In this document: positions 34,254 through 42,460 of the stretch, in pieces
Position numbering within the stretch: position 1 is the stretch's first letter
How the letters are laid out: each line of letters opens with the position of its first letter
DNA from: Lentisphaerota bacterium
GTDB lineage: Bacteria > Verrucomicrobiota > Lentisphaeria > Victivallales > Victivallaceae
NCBI GenBank assembly: GCA_015061605.1
Contig: SUWH01000017.1
Span: 1 to 58,168 of the forward strand
Length of the DNA: 58,168 nt
Reading direction: 5' to 3'
Translations under genes and position numbers: made by a program
The notes under the pieces: model-generated
The model's input: only the letters and a program-made list of their open reading frames with translations
Told to the model about the DNA's origin: nothing
Database searches by the model: none

Positions 34254-34733
34254 TCAAAGTATATTGTCGCTCCATAAAGTGCGGTTCTGCCGCATTGCTT
34301 CATAGAGGACGATGCTTGCGGCGTTGGCGAGATTCAAACTGCGGTTGAATACTCCGGGCATGGGGATGCGGCAGAATTGTTCCGGGTACTGCTGATGCAG
34401 TTCATCGGGCAATCCGGCGGACTCCCGACCGAATACCAGATAATCCCCCGGCTGAAATTCCACATCAAAGAAATCTTTTTTTCCGTGGGTGGAGATGAAA
34501 AACATCCGTTCCGGCTGCTGATCCGCCAGAAATGCTTCCCAACTTTTATGGATCGCCGGAGCGAGAAACTGCCAGTAATCCAGTCCGGCGCGTTTGAGAA
34601 ATTTGTCTTCCAGCGAAAATCCGAGCGGTTCGATCAGGTGCAGTTTGGTATTGGTCGAAACCGCAAGTCTGCCGATAGTGCCGGTGTTTTGCGGTATTTC
34701 AGGAGCAAAAAGCACAATGTTGAATGGTTTCAT
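34254..34733 (-). CDS. trmL: tRNA (cytidine/uridine-34-2'-O)-methyltransferase TrmL
   Basis: A SPOUT methyltransferase of 159 residues that modifies the wobble ribose of tRNA-Leu isoacceptors in E. coli. Conserved features are the start NIVLFAPEIPQNTGTIGRL, the SAM knot LVFGRESAGLP, and IPMPGVFNRSLNLANAASIVLYEA. Length and motifs match the family (157 in E. coli). The ATG at 34733 follows the RsmB-like stop by two bases, so the two RNA modification genes form an operon. Confidence 0.94.
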   Translation of the reverse strand: MKPFNIVLFAPEIPQNTGTIGRLAVSTNTKLHLIEPLGFSLEDKFLKRAGLDYWQFLAPAIHKSWEAFLADQQPERMFFISTHGKKDFFDVEFQPGDYLVFGRESAGLPDELHQQYPEQFCRIPMPGVFNRSLNLANAASIVLYEAMRQNRTLWSDNIL

Positions 34734-34735
34734 TG

Positions 34736-36079
34736 TCAATCAACCTTTATCATCCGTGCGGCAAACAAGGTGTCGCAGTTGAAGTTCCATCCATCGACAC
34801 GCAGCATGCCGGGGGCGATATTGCCGGTGAGCGGATGTTCAAAGGGGTCGAGCTTGAACTCCGGATGCTTTTCCAGAAATTTACGAACCACGCCGGAATT
34901 TTCGGTATCAAAGACCGAACAGGTCGCATAGACCAGAATCCCGCCGGAACGCACCGCTTTGGCATAGGTTTCCAGAATTTCCAACTGCTGAATTGCAAGT
35001 TCTTCGACTTCCTCCATGGTCAATATCCACTGCGCCCCCGGATTGCGCCGCCACACTCCCGAACAGCTGCAAGGCGCATCGACAAGCACTCCGTCAAATG
35101 GATGCTTGACCCTGCCGGATGCGGCGATATTTTCTCTGGTTGTGATATTCGGAAATCCGGCGCGGCGGGCGCGTTTGCGCAGATCTTCCAGTTTATAACT
35201 GCGTAAATCGCTGGCGGTGACGTTGCCTTTGCGCTTCATCATCTGCGCCAGCTGTAAAGTTTTCCCTCCGGCTCCGGCGCAGGCATCGAGCCAGCGGCTG
35301 CCCGGTTTCGCCTGACAGATCAAACCGACGCACTGACTTGCCAGATCCTGGATCTCAAACCAGCCTTTGCGGTAGCTTTCAAGTGAATACATATTGACCT
35401 TGGCGCGGATGGCAAGGGCATCTTTTACGTTGGGTATTTCTGTTACTTCAGCTTCGTGCGCTTCAAGTTCTTCCAGAACGGCGCTGCGCTGTCCGGCATT
35501 GCATTGCAGTCTCAAATATATGGGCGGCCGTTCTCCGAGCGCCTTGATAAAAGAATCTTTGTCGATACCGGAGGGCAGCGCATCATGTACCCAGTCGGGC
35601 AGCAGATCCCCGATGGTGATAACTGCTTCGGTACTGAAGTAATCTGCCATCTGCCGCGCGCGGCGTTCCGGTGAATTAGCAGGCGCGGGGAGTTTGGTGT
35701 ATAACTCTTTGCCGTTGCGGATGATTTCGGCGTTGGTCATGTCGCCTGCGATGAAGCATCCTGCCATGAGCAATGCGGCAAGTTCGCGTGAAGTGAAACG
35801 CACCGTTCCGGATTCCAGTTCCTCAAGGCGTTCACCTGGCAGATATTTGCGCAAAAATCCCCAGTTCCGCAGCAGCGCATAGACCGATTCCGAAATAAAA
35901 GCACGGTCGCGCGAACCGCAGCGGCGGTTTTCTCTGAAGTAAGCCGCCAGCACCCGGTCGGAGTGTTGACGGCGGCCGAAAATCCCGGACAGCACCCGTC
36001 TCAATGCTTCATCAAGCAGATTGAGCTGGGCGTTTCTCTTGCCGGGAGCCAGTGTGTCGATTTTGTTGTAAGTATCCAT
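34736..36079 (-). CDS. RsmB/NOP2-family rRNA (cytosine-C5)-methyltransferase
   Basis: An RNA m5C methyltransferase of 447 residues. The N-terminal ~130 residues are NusB/RsmB-like (CGSRDRAFISESVYALLRNW). The Rossmann catalytic domain has DACAGAGGKTLQLA (SAM), VDAPCSCSGVWRRNP (motif IV with the catalytic Cys) and VYATCSVFDTENS (motif VI Cys). Whether it is RsmB (C967) or RsmF-like cannot be settled here. The ATG at 36079 is chosen because the promoter -10 ends 9 bases upstream of it. The predicted transcript begins about three bases before the ATG, so it would be leaderless with no SD. trmL follows. Confidence 0.9.
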   Translation of the reverse strand: MDTYNKIDTLAPGKRNAQLNLLDEALRRVLSGIFGRRQHSDRVLAAYFRENRRCGSRDRAFISESVYALLRNWGFLRKYLPGERLEELESGTVRFTSRELAALLMAGCFIAGDMTNAEIIRNGKELYTKLPAPANSPERRARQMADYFSTEAVITIGDLLPDWVHDALPSGIDKDSFIKALGERPPIYLRLQCNAGQRSAVLEELEAHEAEVTEIPNVKDALAIRAKVNMYSLESYRKGWFEIQDLASQCVGLICQAKPGSRWLDACAGAGGKTLQLAQMMKRKGNVTASDLRSYKLEDLRKRARRAGFPNITTRENIAASGRVKHPFDGVLVDAPCSCSGVWRRNPGAQWILTMEEVEELAIQQLEILETYAKAVRSGGILVYATCSVFDTENSGVVRKFLEKHPEFKLDPFEHPLTGNIAPGMLRVDGWNFNCDTLFAARMIKVD

Positions 36080-36088
36080 AATGGATAT

Positions 36089-36117
36089 AATATAACCTGC
36101 TTCAGGCAAAAAAGCAA
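36089..36117 (-). promoter_or_regulatory. Promoter of the RsmB-like/trmL operon, apparently leaderless
   Basis: Minus strand: TTGCTT (36117-36112), 17-bp spacer, TATATT (36094-36089). The expected +1 is near 36082, three bases before the ATG at 36079. The -35 is one base from the -35 of the divergent hsp20 promoter. Confidence 0.6.
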
Positions 36118-36118
36118 T

Positions 36119-36146
36119 TTGAAAAACGCTCTGATTCGTTTATTAT
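36119..36146 (+). promoter_or_regulatory. Promoter of the tandem hsp20 operon
   Basis: TTGAAA at 36119-36124, 16-bp spacer, TATTAT at 36141-36146. The leader is about 84 nt and contains a hairpin with arms TTTTTCCGG (36166-36174) and CCGGAAAAA (36200-36208). I see no CIRCE element. It looks like an ordinary housekeeping promoter. Confidence 0.5.
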
Positions 36147-36236
36147 GTATTTTTCAGAGGAGAATTTTTTCCGGCATCCGGCGGAAGGAGCCGTTTTGCC
36201 CGGAAAAAGCAACAGGCAAATCGAGGAGGAGTTATT

Positions 36237-36713
36237 ATGAATTTGCTTGCCAAACGTGAAAATGAGGTGCCTGCCGAACTGGAAAAGGTGTTTCCGGGAG
36301 TGGATGAACTTATCCGTTCATTTTTCGGACGCTGTATCGAACCGGGGTCCGGTCTGCTCCGCAGTTCGGTTTTTGATTCCCGCTGGGAGACCGAAGTCAG
36401 GGACAATGAAGTGAAAGTCCGTATCTCCTGTCCGGGCTGCAAGCAGTGCGACTTTGATGTGGAGATCATGGGGGATATCCTCAACTTTAAACTGCGCCGC
36501 GACAGCAAATGTGAAGATAAATGCGGGAAACGCCGCTATATTTTCCGGGAACGCTCTTTTGCTGAATACGAAGAGTCGATCAAACTTCCGGTTCCGGTAA
36601 AAGGCAGCGAAGCCAAAGCTCACTACAAGCACGGCGTGGTCGAAGTCACCATCCCCCGCGATCTGCAGGAAAAAAGCAATACCCGCGCCATCAAGGTCAA
36701 ATGCGAAAAGTAA
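36237..36713 (+). CDS. Small heat shock protein (Hsp20 / alpha-crystallin), Cys-rich
   Basis: An sHSP of 158 residues. The alpha-crystallin domain spans ~50-145: DNEVKVRISCPGC, then LPVPVKGSEAKAHYKHGVVEVTIPR (the usual A-x-x-x-GVLxVxxPK block). The C-terminal IKV is an I-x-I/V oligomerisation motif. It has an unusual number of cysteines (CPGCKQC, CEDKC), suggesting metal binding or redox control; that is inference. GAGGAGGAG precedes the ATG. It is followed 15 nt later by a second hsp20. Confidence 0.88.
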   Translation: MNLLAKRENEVPAELEKVFPGVDELIRSFFGRCIEPGSGLLRSSVFDSRWETEVRDNEVKVRISCPGCKQCDFDVEIMGDILNFKLRRDSKCEDKCGKRRYIFRERSFAEYEESIKLPVPVKGSEAKAHYKHGVVEVTIPRDLQEKSNTRAIKVKCEK

Positions 36714-36728
36714 CAGGAGATTTTTACC

Positions 36729-37082
36729 ATGACTGAAGAAATGATCAAAAAAGATGCCGCCCATACTGAACACAAATGCGAATGCATCACCGTCCGTCCG
36801 GTCGCCGATGTCACCGACGAAAAAGATGGAGTCGAAATCTGTTTTGAAGTTCCCGGAAGTTCTTCCGATGACATCACTCTGGAGATCAAAGACAAACTTC
36901 TGACTCTCAAAGCGTGCAGTATGCTCCACCGCCGCGGTATGCCGGTGGTTTACAAGCGTTCATTTTATCTTTCCGATGCGGTCGATACTGAAAAGATCAC
37001 CGCCAAAGCTTCCGACGGTCTGCTCACCTTGTTTCTTCCCAAAGCCGAATCCGCCAAAGCTCACAAAATCGAAGTGAAATAA
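36729..37082 (+). CDS. Small heat shock protein (Hsp20), second copy
   Basis: An sHSP of 117 residues with a short N-terminal arm (VRPVADVTDEKDGVEICFEVPG) and a compact alpha-crystallin domain: DDITLEIKDKLLTLKA, FYLSDAVDTEKITAKASDGLLTLFLPKAE. The C-terminal IEV acts as the I-x-I/V motif. It is clearly divergent from the upstream copy, so the pair is not a recent duplication and may form a hetero-oligomer. CAGGAG precedes the start. A strong terminator follows. Confidence 0.88.
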   Translation: MTEEMIKKDAAHTEHKCECITVRPVADVTDEKDGVEICFEVPGSSSDDITLEIKDKLLTLKACSMLHRRGMPVVYKRSFYLSDAVDTEKITAKASDGLLTLFLPKAESAKAHKIEVK

Positions 37083-37093
37083 TTTTTTGCTTC

Positions 37094-37134
37094 GCCCCCT
37101 GCTGCTGTCAAATATCAGCCGGGGGCATTTTTTT
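37094..37134 (+). terminator. Terminator of the hsp20 operon
   Basis: GCCCCC (37094-37099) pairs with GGGGGC (37121-37126), with further CTG/CAG pairing inside, followed by ATTTTTTT. Confidence 0.85.
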
Positions 37135-37136
37135 GC

Positions 37137-37167
37137 TTGAAAATTCCGGCGGTACAGATTATATTAT
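37137..37167 (+). promoter_or_regulatory. Promoter of the FTR-like/thioredoxin operon
   Basis: TTGAAA at 37137-37142, 17-bp spacer, TATATTAT at 37160-37167. It begins right at the end of the preceding terminator; the leader is about 25 nt. Confidence 0.7.
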
Positions 37168-37195
37168 CCATCTGAAACAACTATGGGGAACTATA

Positions 37196-37417
37196 ATGGA
37201 TAATACAATAAAACTTCCGCCAAATGTCCGTTACAACAACGATACGGAATATGTGCAAAAACTGTTGACTGCACTGGAAAAACGCGGGGGCTACTGTCCC
37301 TGCCGTCTGCTTAAAACACCGGACAATATCTGTATCTGCCGGGAATTCCGCGAGCAGATCGCCGATCCGGAATTTGAAGGATTGTGTCACTGCAAACTTT
37401 TTTACAAGGAGAAATAA
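37196..37417 (+). CDS. Ferredoxin-thioredoxin reductase catalytic-subunit-like protein
   Basis: A protein of 73 residues. Its six cysteines form three C-x-C pairs: CPC (34, 36), CIC (46, 48) and CHC (64, 66). This is the pattern of the FTR catalytic chain (CPC...CPC...CHC), which holds a 4Fe-4S cluster next to a redox disulfide and reduces thioredoxin with electrons from ferredoxin. The middle pair has Ile instead of Pro. It is shorter than plant FTRc (~115), as are many bacterial stand-alone forms. GGGGAA precedes the ATG. The thioredoxin gene follows after 3 nt, which strongly supports a redox relay. No FTR variable subunit is seen. Confidence 0.85.
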   Translation: MDNTIKLPPNVRYNNDTEYVQKLLTALEKRGGYCPCRLLKTPDNICICREFREQIADPEFEGLCHCKLFYKEK

Positions 37418-37420
37418 ATC

Positions 37421-37729
37421 ATGGATATTTTACACATTGACAAAGCGGCTTTCGATAAACTTGCAAAACAGGAGAAGCCGGTCGTGGTCGACTTCTGGGC
37501 TTCCTGGTGCGGCCCCTGTATGAAACTCGGAAAAGTTCTGGAAGAACTCGCTGCTGAACGCGATGACATCATCATCGCCAAAGTCGATGTCGATCAGAAT
37601 GCGGAATTTGCCGCTTCATTCGGTATCGATGCCATTCCGGCGGTATTCCTTTTCAAGGGCGGCGTGGAAGTCAAACGGGCTGTCGGTTACATGGACAAAG
37701 CGGCTCTTTGCAAAAAACTTGGTATCTGA
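37421..37729 (+). CDS. trxA: Thioredoxin
   Basis: A protein of 102 residues with the thioredoxin fold and the active site WASWCGPCMKLG (Cys30, Cys33), the buried Asp (VDFWA) and the cis-Pro loop IDAIPAVFLF. It is a canonical disulfide reductase. It is encoded 3 nt after the FTR-like protein and probably receives electrons from it instead of, or as well as, an NADPH-dependent TrxB. AGGAG precedes the start. No terminator is evident after it. Confidence 0.93.
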   Translation: MDILHIDKAAFDKLAKQEKPVVVDFWASWCGPCMKLGKVLEELAAERDDIIIAKVDVDQNAEFAASFGIDAIPAVFLFKGGVEVKRAVGYMDKAALCKKLGI

Positions 37730-37764
37730 CCGGGATTTTTTTGCTGTTTTTTACCGTTTTTTAC

Positions 37765-37793
37765 TTGAAAAATCATTGTTTCCGGGCTACATT
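37765..37793 (+). promoter_or_regulatory. alaS promoter
   Basis: TTGAAA at 37765-37770, 17-bp spacer, TACATT at 37788-37793. The leader is about 40 nt. Confidence 0.6.
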
Positions 37794-37839
37794 TAACCGG
37801 ATATAATGATCATTAAATAAACTGATAAAGGTATTTATT

Positions 37840-39627
37840 ATGACATCCAGAGAACTCAGAGTAAAATTTATTGAATTTTTCAAGAAAAACGGTCACACCG
37901 AAATAAAAAGTGCTTCACTTATTCCGGAAAACGATCCGACCTGTCTTTTTACCACCGCCGGTATGCACCCGCTGGTCCCCTATCTGCAGGGCGCAAAGCA
38001 CCCCGCCGGCCGCCGTCTGACCGACTGCCAGAAGTGTATCCGTACCGGGGATATCGACGAAGTCGGTGATCCCGTGCATCTTACCTTTTTTGAAATGCTC
38101 GGCAACTGGTCGCTGGGCGATTACTTCAAAGAAGAGGCGATCAATTTCAGCTTCACTTTTCTGACCAAAGAACTCGGTATTCCCGTTTCCCAACTGGCGG
38201 TGACCGTCTTTGCCGGTGACGAAGACTGCCCCTTCGATCAGGAAGCCTGGACCATCTGGAACAACCTCGGCATCCCCGCCGAACGTATCGCCAAACTCGG
38301 CAAAAAAGATAACTGGTGGGGACCCGCCGGAACCACCGGCCCCTGCGGACCGGATACTGAAATGTTCTACTGGACCGGTGAACAGCCCGCTCCCGAAGTC
38401 TTTGATCCCTCCAACAAACTCTGGGTCGAGATCTGGAACGATGTCTTTATGCAGTACAACAAAACTGCCGACGGCACCTTTGAACCGCTTTCACAGCGCA
38501 ATGTCGATACCGGTATGGGACTGGAACGTGTCACTGCCGTGCTTCAGGGCAAACCCAGCTGTTACGAGACTGAAGTCTTTGCACCGCTCTTTGCCGAACT
38601 GGATGCGGTTCGCGGCGTTCCGGGTGTTCCTGCCAGAGAACGCTCCTCCTCTGAACGCATCATCGTTGACCACCTCCGTGCCGCCACCTTTATCATCGGT
38701 GACGGCATCACTCCGGGCCGCGTCGATCAGCCTTACGTTTTGCGCCGCCTGATCCGCCGCGCCATCCGCGAAGGCCGCAAACTCGGTATCACCGATGTTT
38801 TTGCCGGACGCATAGCCAGGGTCATCGTCGGTCAGTTCTCCGAATTCTATCCCGAACTTGCCGCCAATGCCGAAATGATTTACAGCGAACTGGAACGTGA
38901 AGAAAAACAGTTCGCCGCCACTCTGGAAAACGGTACTAAAGAGTTTCAGAAGCTCATCGACCGCGTTCCGCCGCACATCGCTAAAAAGGTGGTCAGCGGC
39001 AAAAACGCTTTCAACCTCTATGAAACCTACGGATTCCCGCTTGAGTTGACCGTGGAAATGGCTAAAGAGCAGGGCTTTGAAGTCGATGTCGAGGGCTTCA
39101 ATGCCGCCTATATCAAGCATCAGGAACAGTCCCGCGCCGGTGCGGAGCAGAAGTTCAAAGGCGGTCTTGCCGACAATTCCGTCGAAACTGCCAAGCTCCA
39201 CTCCGCCACCCATTTGCTTCAGGCGGCTCTGCGTAAAGTGCTGGGCGACCATGTCGAGCAGCGCGGTTCCAATATCACCGCCGAACGGTTGCGTTTTGAC
39301 TTCTCACACCCCGACAAGGTCACTCCGGAACAGCTCAAAGCCGCCGAAGATCTGGTCAATGCCGCTATCGAACGCAAACTTCCCATCGTCTGCGAAGAGA
39401 TGACCGTTGAAGCCGCCCGCGAAGCCGGTGCCATGGGACTCTTTGGCAACAAATACGGCGAAGTGGTCAAAGTTTACACCATGGGCGATGTCAGTAAAGA
39501 GATCTGCGGCGGCCCCCACGCTGAAAATACCGGCGATCTGGTCCATTTCAAGATCCTCAAAGAAGAAAGTTCCAGCCGCGGCGTCCGCCGTATCAAAGCG
39601 GTCATCGGCGAAGCGGCTCTCAAGTAA
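37840..39627 (+). CDS. alaS: Alanyl-tRNA synthetase, short form lacking the C-Ala domain
   Basis: AlaRS of 595 residues: class II catalytic core (FFKKNGHTEIKSASLIPENDPTCLF; GNWSLGDYFKEEAI; GMGLERVTAVLQ), tRNA-recognition region, and editing domain with both metal motifs (HSATHLLQA and CGGPHAENTG). It ends directly after the editing domain, whereas E. coli AlaRS (~875) continues with an oligomerisation/C-Ala domain. Short AlaRS of ~600 residues is known in spirochaetes and some other lineages, so this is a natural form and not a truncation. It starts at 37840 with AAAGG upstream. The STAS protein gene follows 20 nt later. Confidence 0.95.
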   Translation: MTSRELRVKFIEFFKKNGHTEIKSASLIPENDPTCLFTTAGMHPLVPYLQGAKHPAGRRLTDCQKCIRTGDIDEVGDPVHLTFFEMLGNWSLGDYFKEEAINFSFTFLTKELGIPVSQLAVTVFAGDEDCPFDQEAWTIWNNLGIPAERIAKLGKKDNWWGPAGTTGPCGPDTEMFYWTGEQPAPEVFDPSNKLWVEIWNDVFMQYNKTADGTFEPLSQRNVDTGMGLERVTAVLQGKPSCYETEVFAPLFAELDAVRGVPGVPARERSSSERIIVDHLRAATFIIGDGITPGRVDQPYVLRRLIRRAIREGRKLGITDVFAGRIARVIVGQFSEFYPELAANAEMIYSELEREEKQFAATLENGTKEFQKLIDRVPPHIAKKVVSGKNAFNLYETYGFPLELTVEMAKEQGFEVDVEGFNAAYIKHQEQSRAGAEQKFKGGLADNSVETAKLHSATHLLQAALRKVLGDHVEQRGSNITAERLRFDFSHPDKVTPEQLKAAEDLVNAAIERKLPIVCEEMTVEAAREAGAMGLFGNKYGEVVKVYTMGDVSKEICGGPHAENTGDLVHFKILKEESSSRGVRRIKAVIGEAALK

Positions 39628-39647
39628 TTTCCACCGGGAGGCATTCT

Positions 39648-40160
39648 ATGCGAAAAGAAGACCTGACGATCACCGCAATGGATAACGGCTATCTTATTTC
39701 CGTTTCCGGCAGAGCCAATTTCGACTATGCCGTACCTTTGCGGGAGCTGGCGGAAAAACTGGTTCCGGGCAACTGGATACAGTTTGATATGGAGTATTGC
39801 GAAACCATGGACAGCACCTTTATGGGAGTTCTGACCATGCTGGCGATGAAGCTCCGCAAGAGCGGTTCAAAAGTTATGCTGATCAATGCTTCAAGTCAGC
39901 TCAACAAACTGCTCCGCGCCCTCGGCGTGGCGAAGCTCTTCAACTTCGTTGCCGGGGATGATAAAAATGCGGTCAGATCCGGAAGTGCAGTTCAGGAGGT
40001 TCAGATCTCCGGCAAGGCTTCGCTTTTGACCACCGCTCAAACTGTGGTCGATGCCCATAAATCCCTCGTTGAAGCCGACAGCAGCAACTTGGAAAAATTC
40101 GATAAAGTCATCGAATTTGCCGAACAGGATGTCGAACGGCTGAAAAACGACAATCAGTGA
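39648..40160 (+). CDS. STAS-domain protein (anti-anti-sigma factor-like)
   Basis: A protein of 170 residues. The STAS domain covers ~5-105 (ISVSGRANFDYAVPL; FDMEYCETMDSTFMGVLTMLA; LLRALGVAKLFNF). The Ser or Thr of MDSTFMG is where RsbV/SpoIIAA proteins are phosphorylated by an anti-sigma kinase. The C-terminal ~60 residues are helical and charged. It would regulate a sigma factor or other partner by partner switching; no kinase or phosphatase gene is nearby. GGGAGG precedes the start. It is co-directional with alaS and ends in a terminator. Confidence 0.85.
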   Translation: MRKEDLTITAMDNGYLISVSGRANFDYAVPLRELAEKLVPGNWIQFDMEYCETMDSTFMGVLTMLAMKLRKSGSKVMLINASSQLNKLLRALGVAKLFNFVAGDDKNAVRSGSAVQEVQISGKASLLTTAQTVVDAHKSLVEADSSNLEKFDKVIEFAEQDVERLKNDNQ

Positions 40161-40174
40161 TTTCAAGTTATGAC

Positions 40175-40206
40175 CATCTGCCTTTTCCGGCAGATGATCT
40201 TTTTTA
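40175..40206 (+). terminator. Terminator after the STAS gene
   Basis: CATCTGCC (40175-40182) pairs perfectly with GGCAGATG (40189-40196), followed by ATCTTTTTT. Confidence 0.85.
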
Positions 40207-40221
40207 CTTAAGGACTTTTTC

Positions 40222-42417
40222 ATGTTCAGAACCGAAAAAAGTGACAATGATTTTTCCCGGATCATAAATGCTGAATTGGTCGTCGTCGGCGGCGGTATCG
40301 CCGGTACGCTCGCCGCTGTCGCCGCCGCCAGAGAAGGGGTGAAAACCGTACTTATTCAGGATCGTCCGGTTCTCGGGGGACCGTCAAGCAGCGAATGCAG
40401 TGAAGGCAACGGCAAAATGGTGCTCGGCGCTCCCAACTACTGCAACCGCAACGCCCGCGAAGCCGGTCTGGTCGAGGAACTGCGCAATTTCCACACCCGG
40501 AGATTTATTTACGGCTGGCGCAACCATTGGAGTTTGTCGCTGCGCGATTTCGCTGAACAGGAAGAAAATCTCACTCTGCTGATGAATTGTACCGTCTTTG
40601 ACTGCCACTGTGAAAACGGTGTCATCAAGTGCGTCTTTGCCCGGCAATCCGGCAGTGAACTGGAATTTACCATTTATGCCGACAACTTTATCGATGCCAG
40701 CGGCGATGGTGCGCTGGGCTTCAAAGCCGGTGCCGAATTCCGTATGGGGAGAGAGGGCAAAGCGGAATTCAATGAGCCGCTTGCGCCAAATGAACCCGAT
40801 ACCAAAACCATGGGAACCAGTATCTGTTTCCGCGCCGATGATGTCGGTCATCCGATCAAGTTTGAAGCTCCTGCATGGGCGTATAAAATCAACAGCGATG
40901 ACGATCTGCCCTACCGGATGCACAGCAATCCGGTGAGCGGCTACTGGTGGCTGGAATACGGCGGCGAAGTCAATACCATTTCCGATAATGAAGATATTTA
41001 CAAAGTTCTGCGCAGTGTCCTTTTCGGAATGTGGGATCATGTGAAAAACGGCGGAGATCACGGAGCTGAAAACTACGCGATTTCCTGGGTCGCTTCCGTC
41101 GGAGGAAAACGGGAATCCCGCCGCTTTATGGGCGATTATATTTTGAAGCAGAGCGATCTGTTGGAGCATCCGGACTTCCCCGATGCTGTCGCTTACGGCG
41201 GCTGGCCGATCGACATCCATCCGCCGGAAGGAGTTTTCGGCAAGGGGCATCCCGGCAGTACGCCGCCCTTTATTTTTCCGGGACTTTTTCCCATTCCGTT
41301 CCGTTCGCTTTATTCCCGCAATATAAGCAATTTGATGATGGCAGGGCGCAATATCAGCGTCACCCATGTCGCGCTCGGTTCGACCCGGCTCATGGCGACC
41401 TGCGGGCTTCTGGGGCAGGCGGCGGGTACGGCGGCGGCGCTGTTGAAAAAATATCATTGCACACCGCGCGAACTTTATTTTAACCACATCGCCGAATTGC
41501 GGCAGCTGCTTCAGAAGCGCGATGCCGCTATCCCCGGATATCCGGTCCATCTGCCGGATGATCTTGCACACAGAGCGCATATTTCAAGTGACAGCAGTTA
41601 CACTTTTATTATGGAAGATGTTGAACGCTTCATTCCCTTGCAGGCGATCGACACTCCGACCAAAAAGTTTGACCCCTGCGATGTCGCACCAAGCGACCGC
41701 CGGATCGGTATGAAGTTCCTCTGGGATGGGAAAAAACTGGAAAAAATCCGCTTCAAATTCAACAATCCAACTGATAAAGAGTTTACTGCAAACTTGCATA
41801 TCTGTCGTGATTTCAGTGCAAAAGAGGAATTTGCCGTTGCCGCACAAGTCATCCCGACAGGCGAAAATACGGTCGAATTCAACTTTGATATTGAACTTGT
41901 TCCCGGAGCTTACGCACTCATTTTTGATGATATTCCGGAAGTTCAAATCGGAGTCGCTTCAACTCACTTGCCCGGATTTGAACGCAAACTTGACGGCTGC
42001 TACCTCAACTACGAACATTTGGCGTGTGAATTTTTCCCCGCACAACAGCCGTATCCGGCAAGCCGGGTCGTCAATGACAACGGCAGAAGCATTGATGGTG
42101 TGCCATCGCTGTGGATGGCGGATGCTGATCACGGCACATTGACTTTGCAATGGGATGAGCCAACTGAAATCAACGAAGTTTCTCTTGTTTTTGATACCAA
42201 TCTGGATCGCTTCGACCTTGAACGCATCGCTCCGGAATGTGTGAAATCCTTTGTTCTCAAAGCTGACGGCAGAGAAATTTTCCGCAAAGGCGACAATACT
42301 CAACGCTTTGTGCGCTGTGTGCTTGACGCCCCGCAAAAAATCAGTCAGCTGAATTTGGAAATAACTTCCACCAATGGCGATAAGTACGCCCGTGTCGTGG
42401 CAGTCCGCTGCTTTTGA
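40222..42417 (+). CDS. FAD-dependent oxidoreductase (FAD_oxidored family) with C-terminal beta domain
   Basis: A protein of 731 residues. The N-terminal FAD-binding Rossmann motif is VVVGGGIAGTLAAVAAAREG, with GGPSSSE and the later ISWVASVGGKRESRRFMGD and MMAGRNISVTHVALGSTRLMATCG, all typical of the PF12831 family common in Planctomycetes and Lentisphaerae. Residues ~560-731 look like a beta-sandwich, galactose-binding-like module. No signal peptide is visible. The substrate is unknown; relatives are encoded near glycan-degrading genes. AAGGA lies 8 nt before the ATG. It follows the STAS terminator and converges with the SGNH hydrolase. Confidence 0.8.
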   Translation: MFRTEKSDNDFSRIINAELVVVGGGIAGTLAAVAAAREGVKTVLIQDRPVLGGPSSSECSEGNGKMVLGAPNYCNRNAREAGLVEELRNFHTRRFIYGWRNHWSLSLRDFAEQEENLTLLMNCTVFDCHCENGVIKCVFARQSGSELEFTIYADNFIDASGDGALGFKAGAEFRMGREGKAEFNEPLAPNEPDTKTMGTSICFRADDVGHPIKFEAPAWAYKINSDDDLPYRMHSNPVSGYWWLEYGGEVNTISDNEDIYKVLRSVLFGMWDHVKNGGDHGAENYAISWVASVGGKRESRRFMGDYILKQSDLLEHPDFPDAVAYGGWPIDIHPPEGVFGKGHPGSTPPFIFPGLFPIPFRSLYSRNISNLMMAGRNISVTHVALGSTRLMATCGLLGQAAGTAAALLKKYHCTPRELYFNHIAELRQLLQKRDAAIPGYPVHLPDDLAHRAHISSDSSYTFIMEDVERFIPLQAIDTPTKKFDPCDVAPSDRRIGMKFLWDGKKLEKIRFKFNNPTDKEFTANLHICRDFSAKEEFAVAAQVIPTGENTVEFNFDIELVPGAYALIFDDIPEVQIGVASTHLPGFERKLDGCYLNYEHLACEFFPAQQPYPASRVVNDNGRSIDGVPSLWMADADHGTLTLQWDEPTEINEVSLVFDTNLDRFDLERIAPECVKSFVLKADGREIFRKGDNTQRFVRCVLDAPQKISQLNLEITSTNGDKYARVVAVRCF

Positions 42418-42440
42418 GCTGAATGATGATCGTGAAACCA

Positions 42441-42460
42441 GCGCTCCTTATTTGGAGCGC
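42441..42460. terminator. Hairpin between convergent genes
   Basis: GCGCTCC (42441-42447) and GGAGCGC (42454-42460) form a perfect 7-bp stem with a 6-nt A/T loop, overlapping the stop of the SGNH gene. There is no clear T-tract. Confidence 0.45.

Noticed and set aside
36237..37082. Recent duplication of hsp20
   Set aside because: The two proteins differ in length, cysteine content and most residues, so they are old paralogues.
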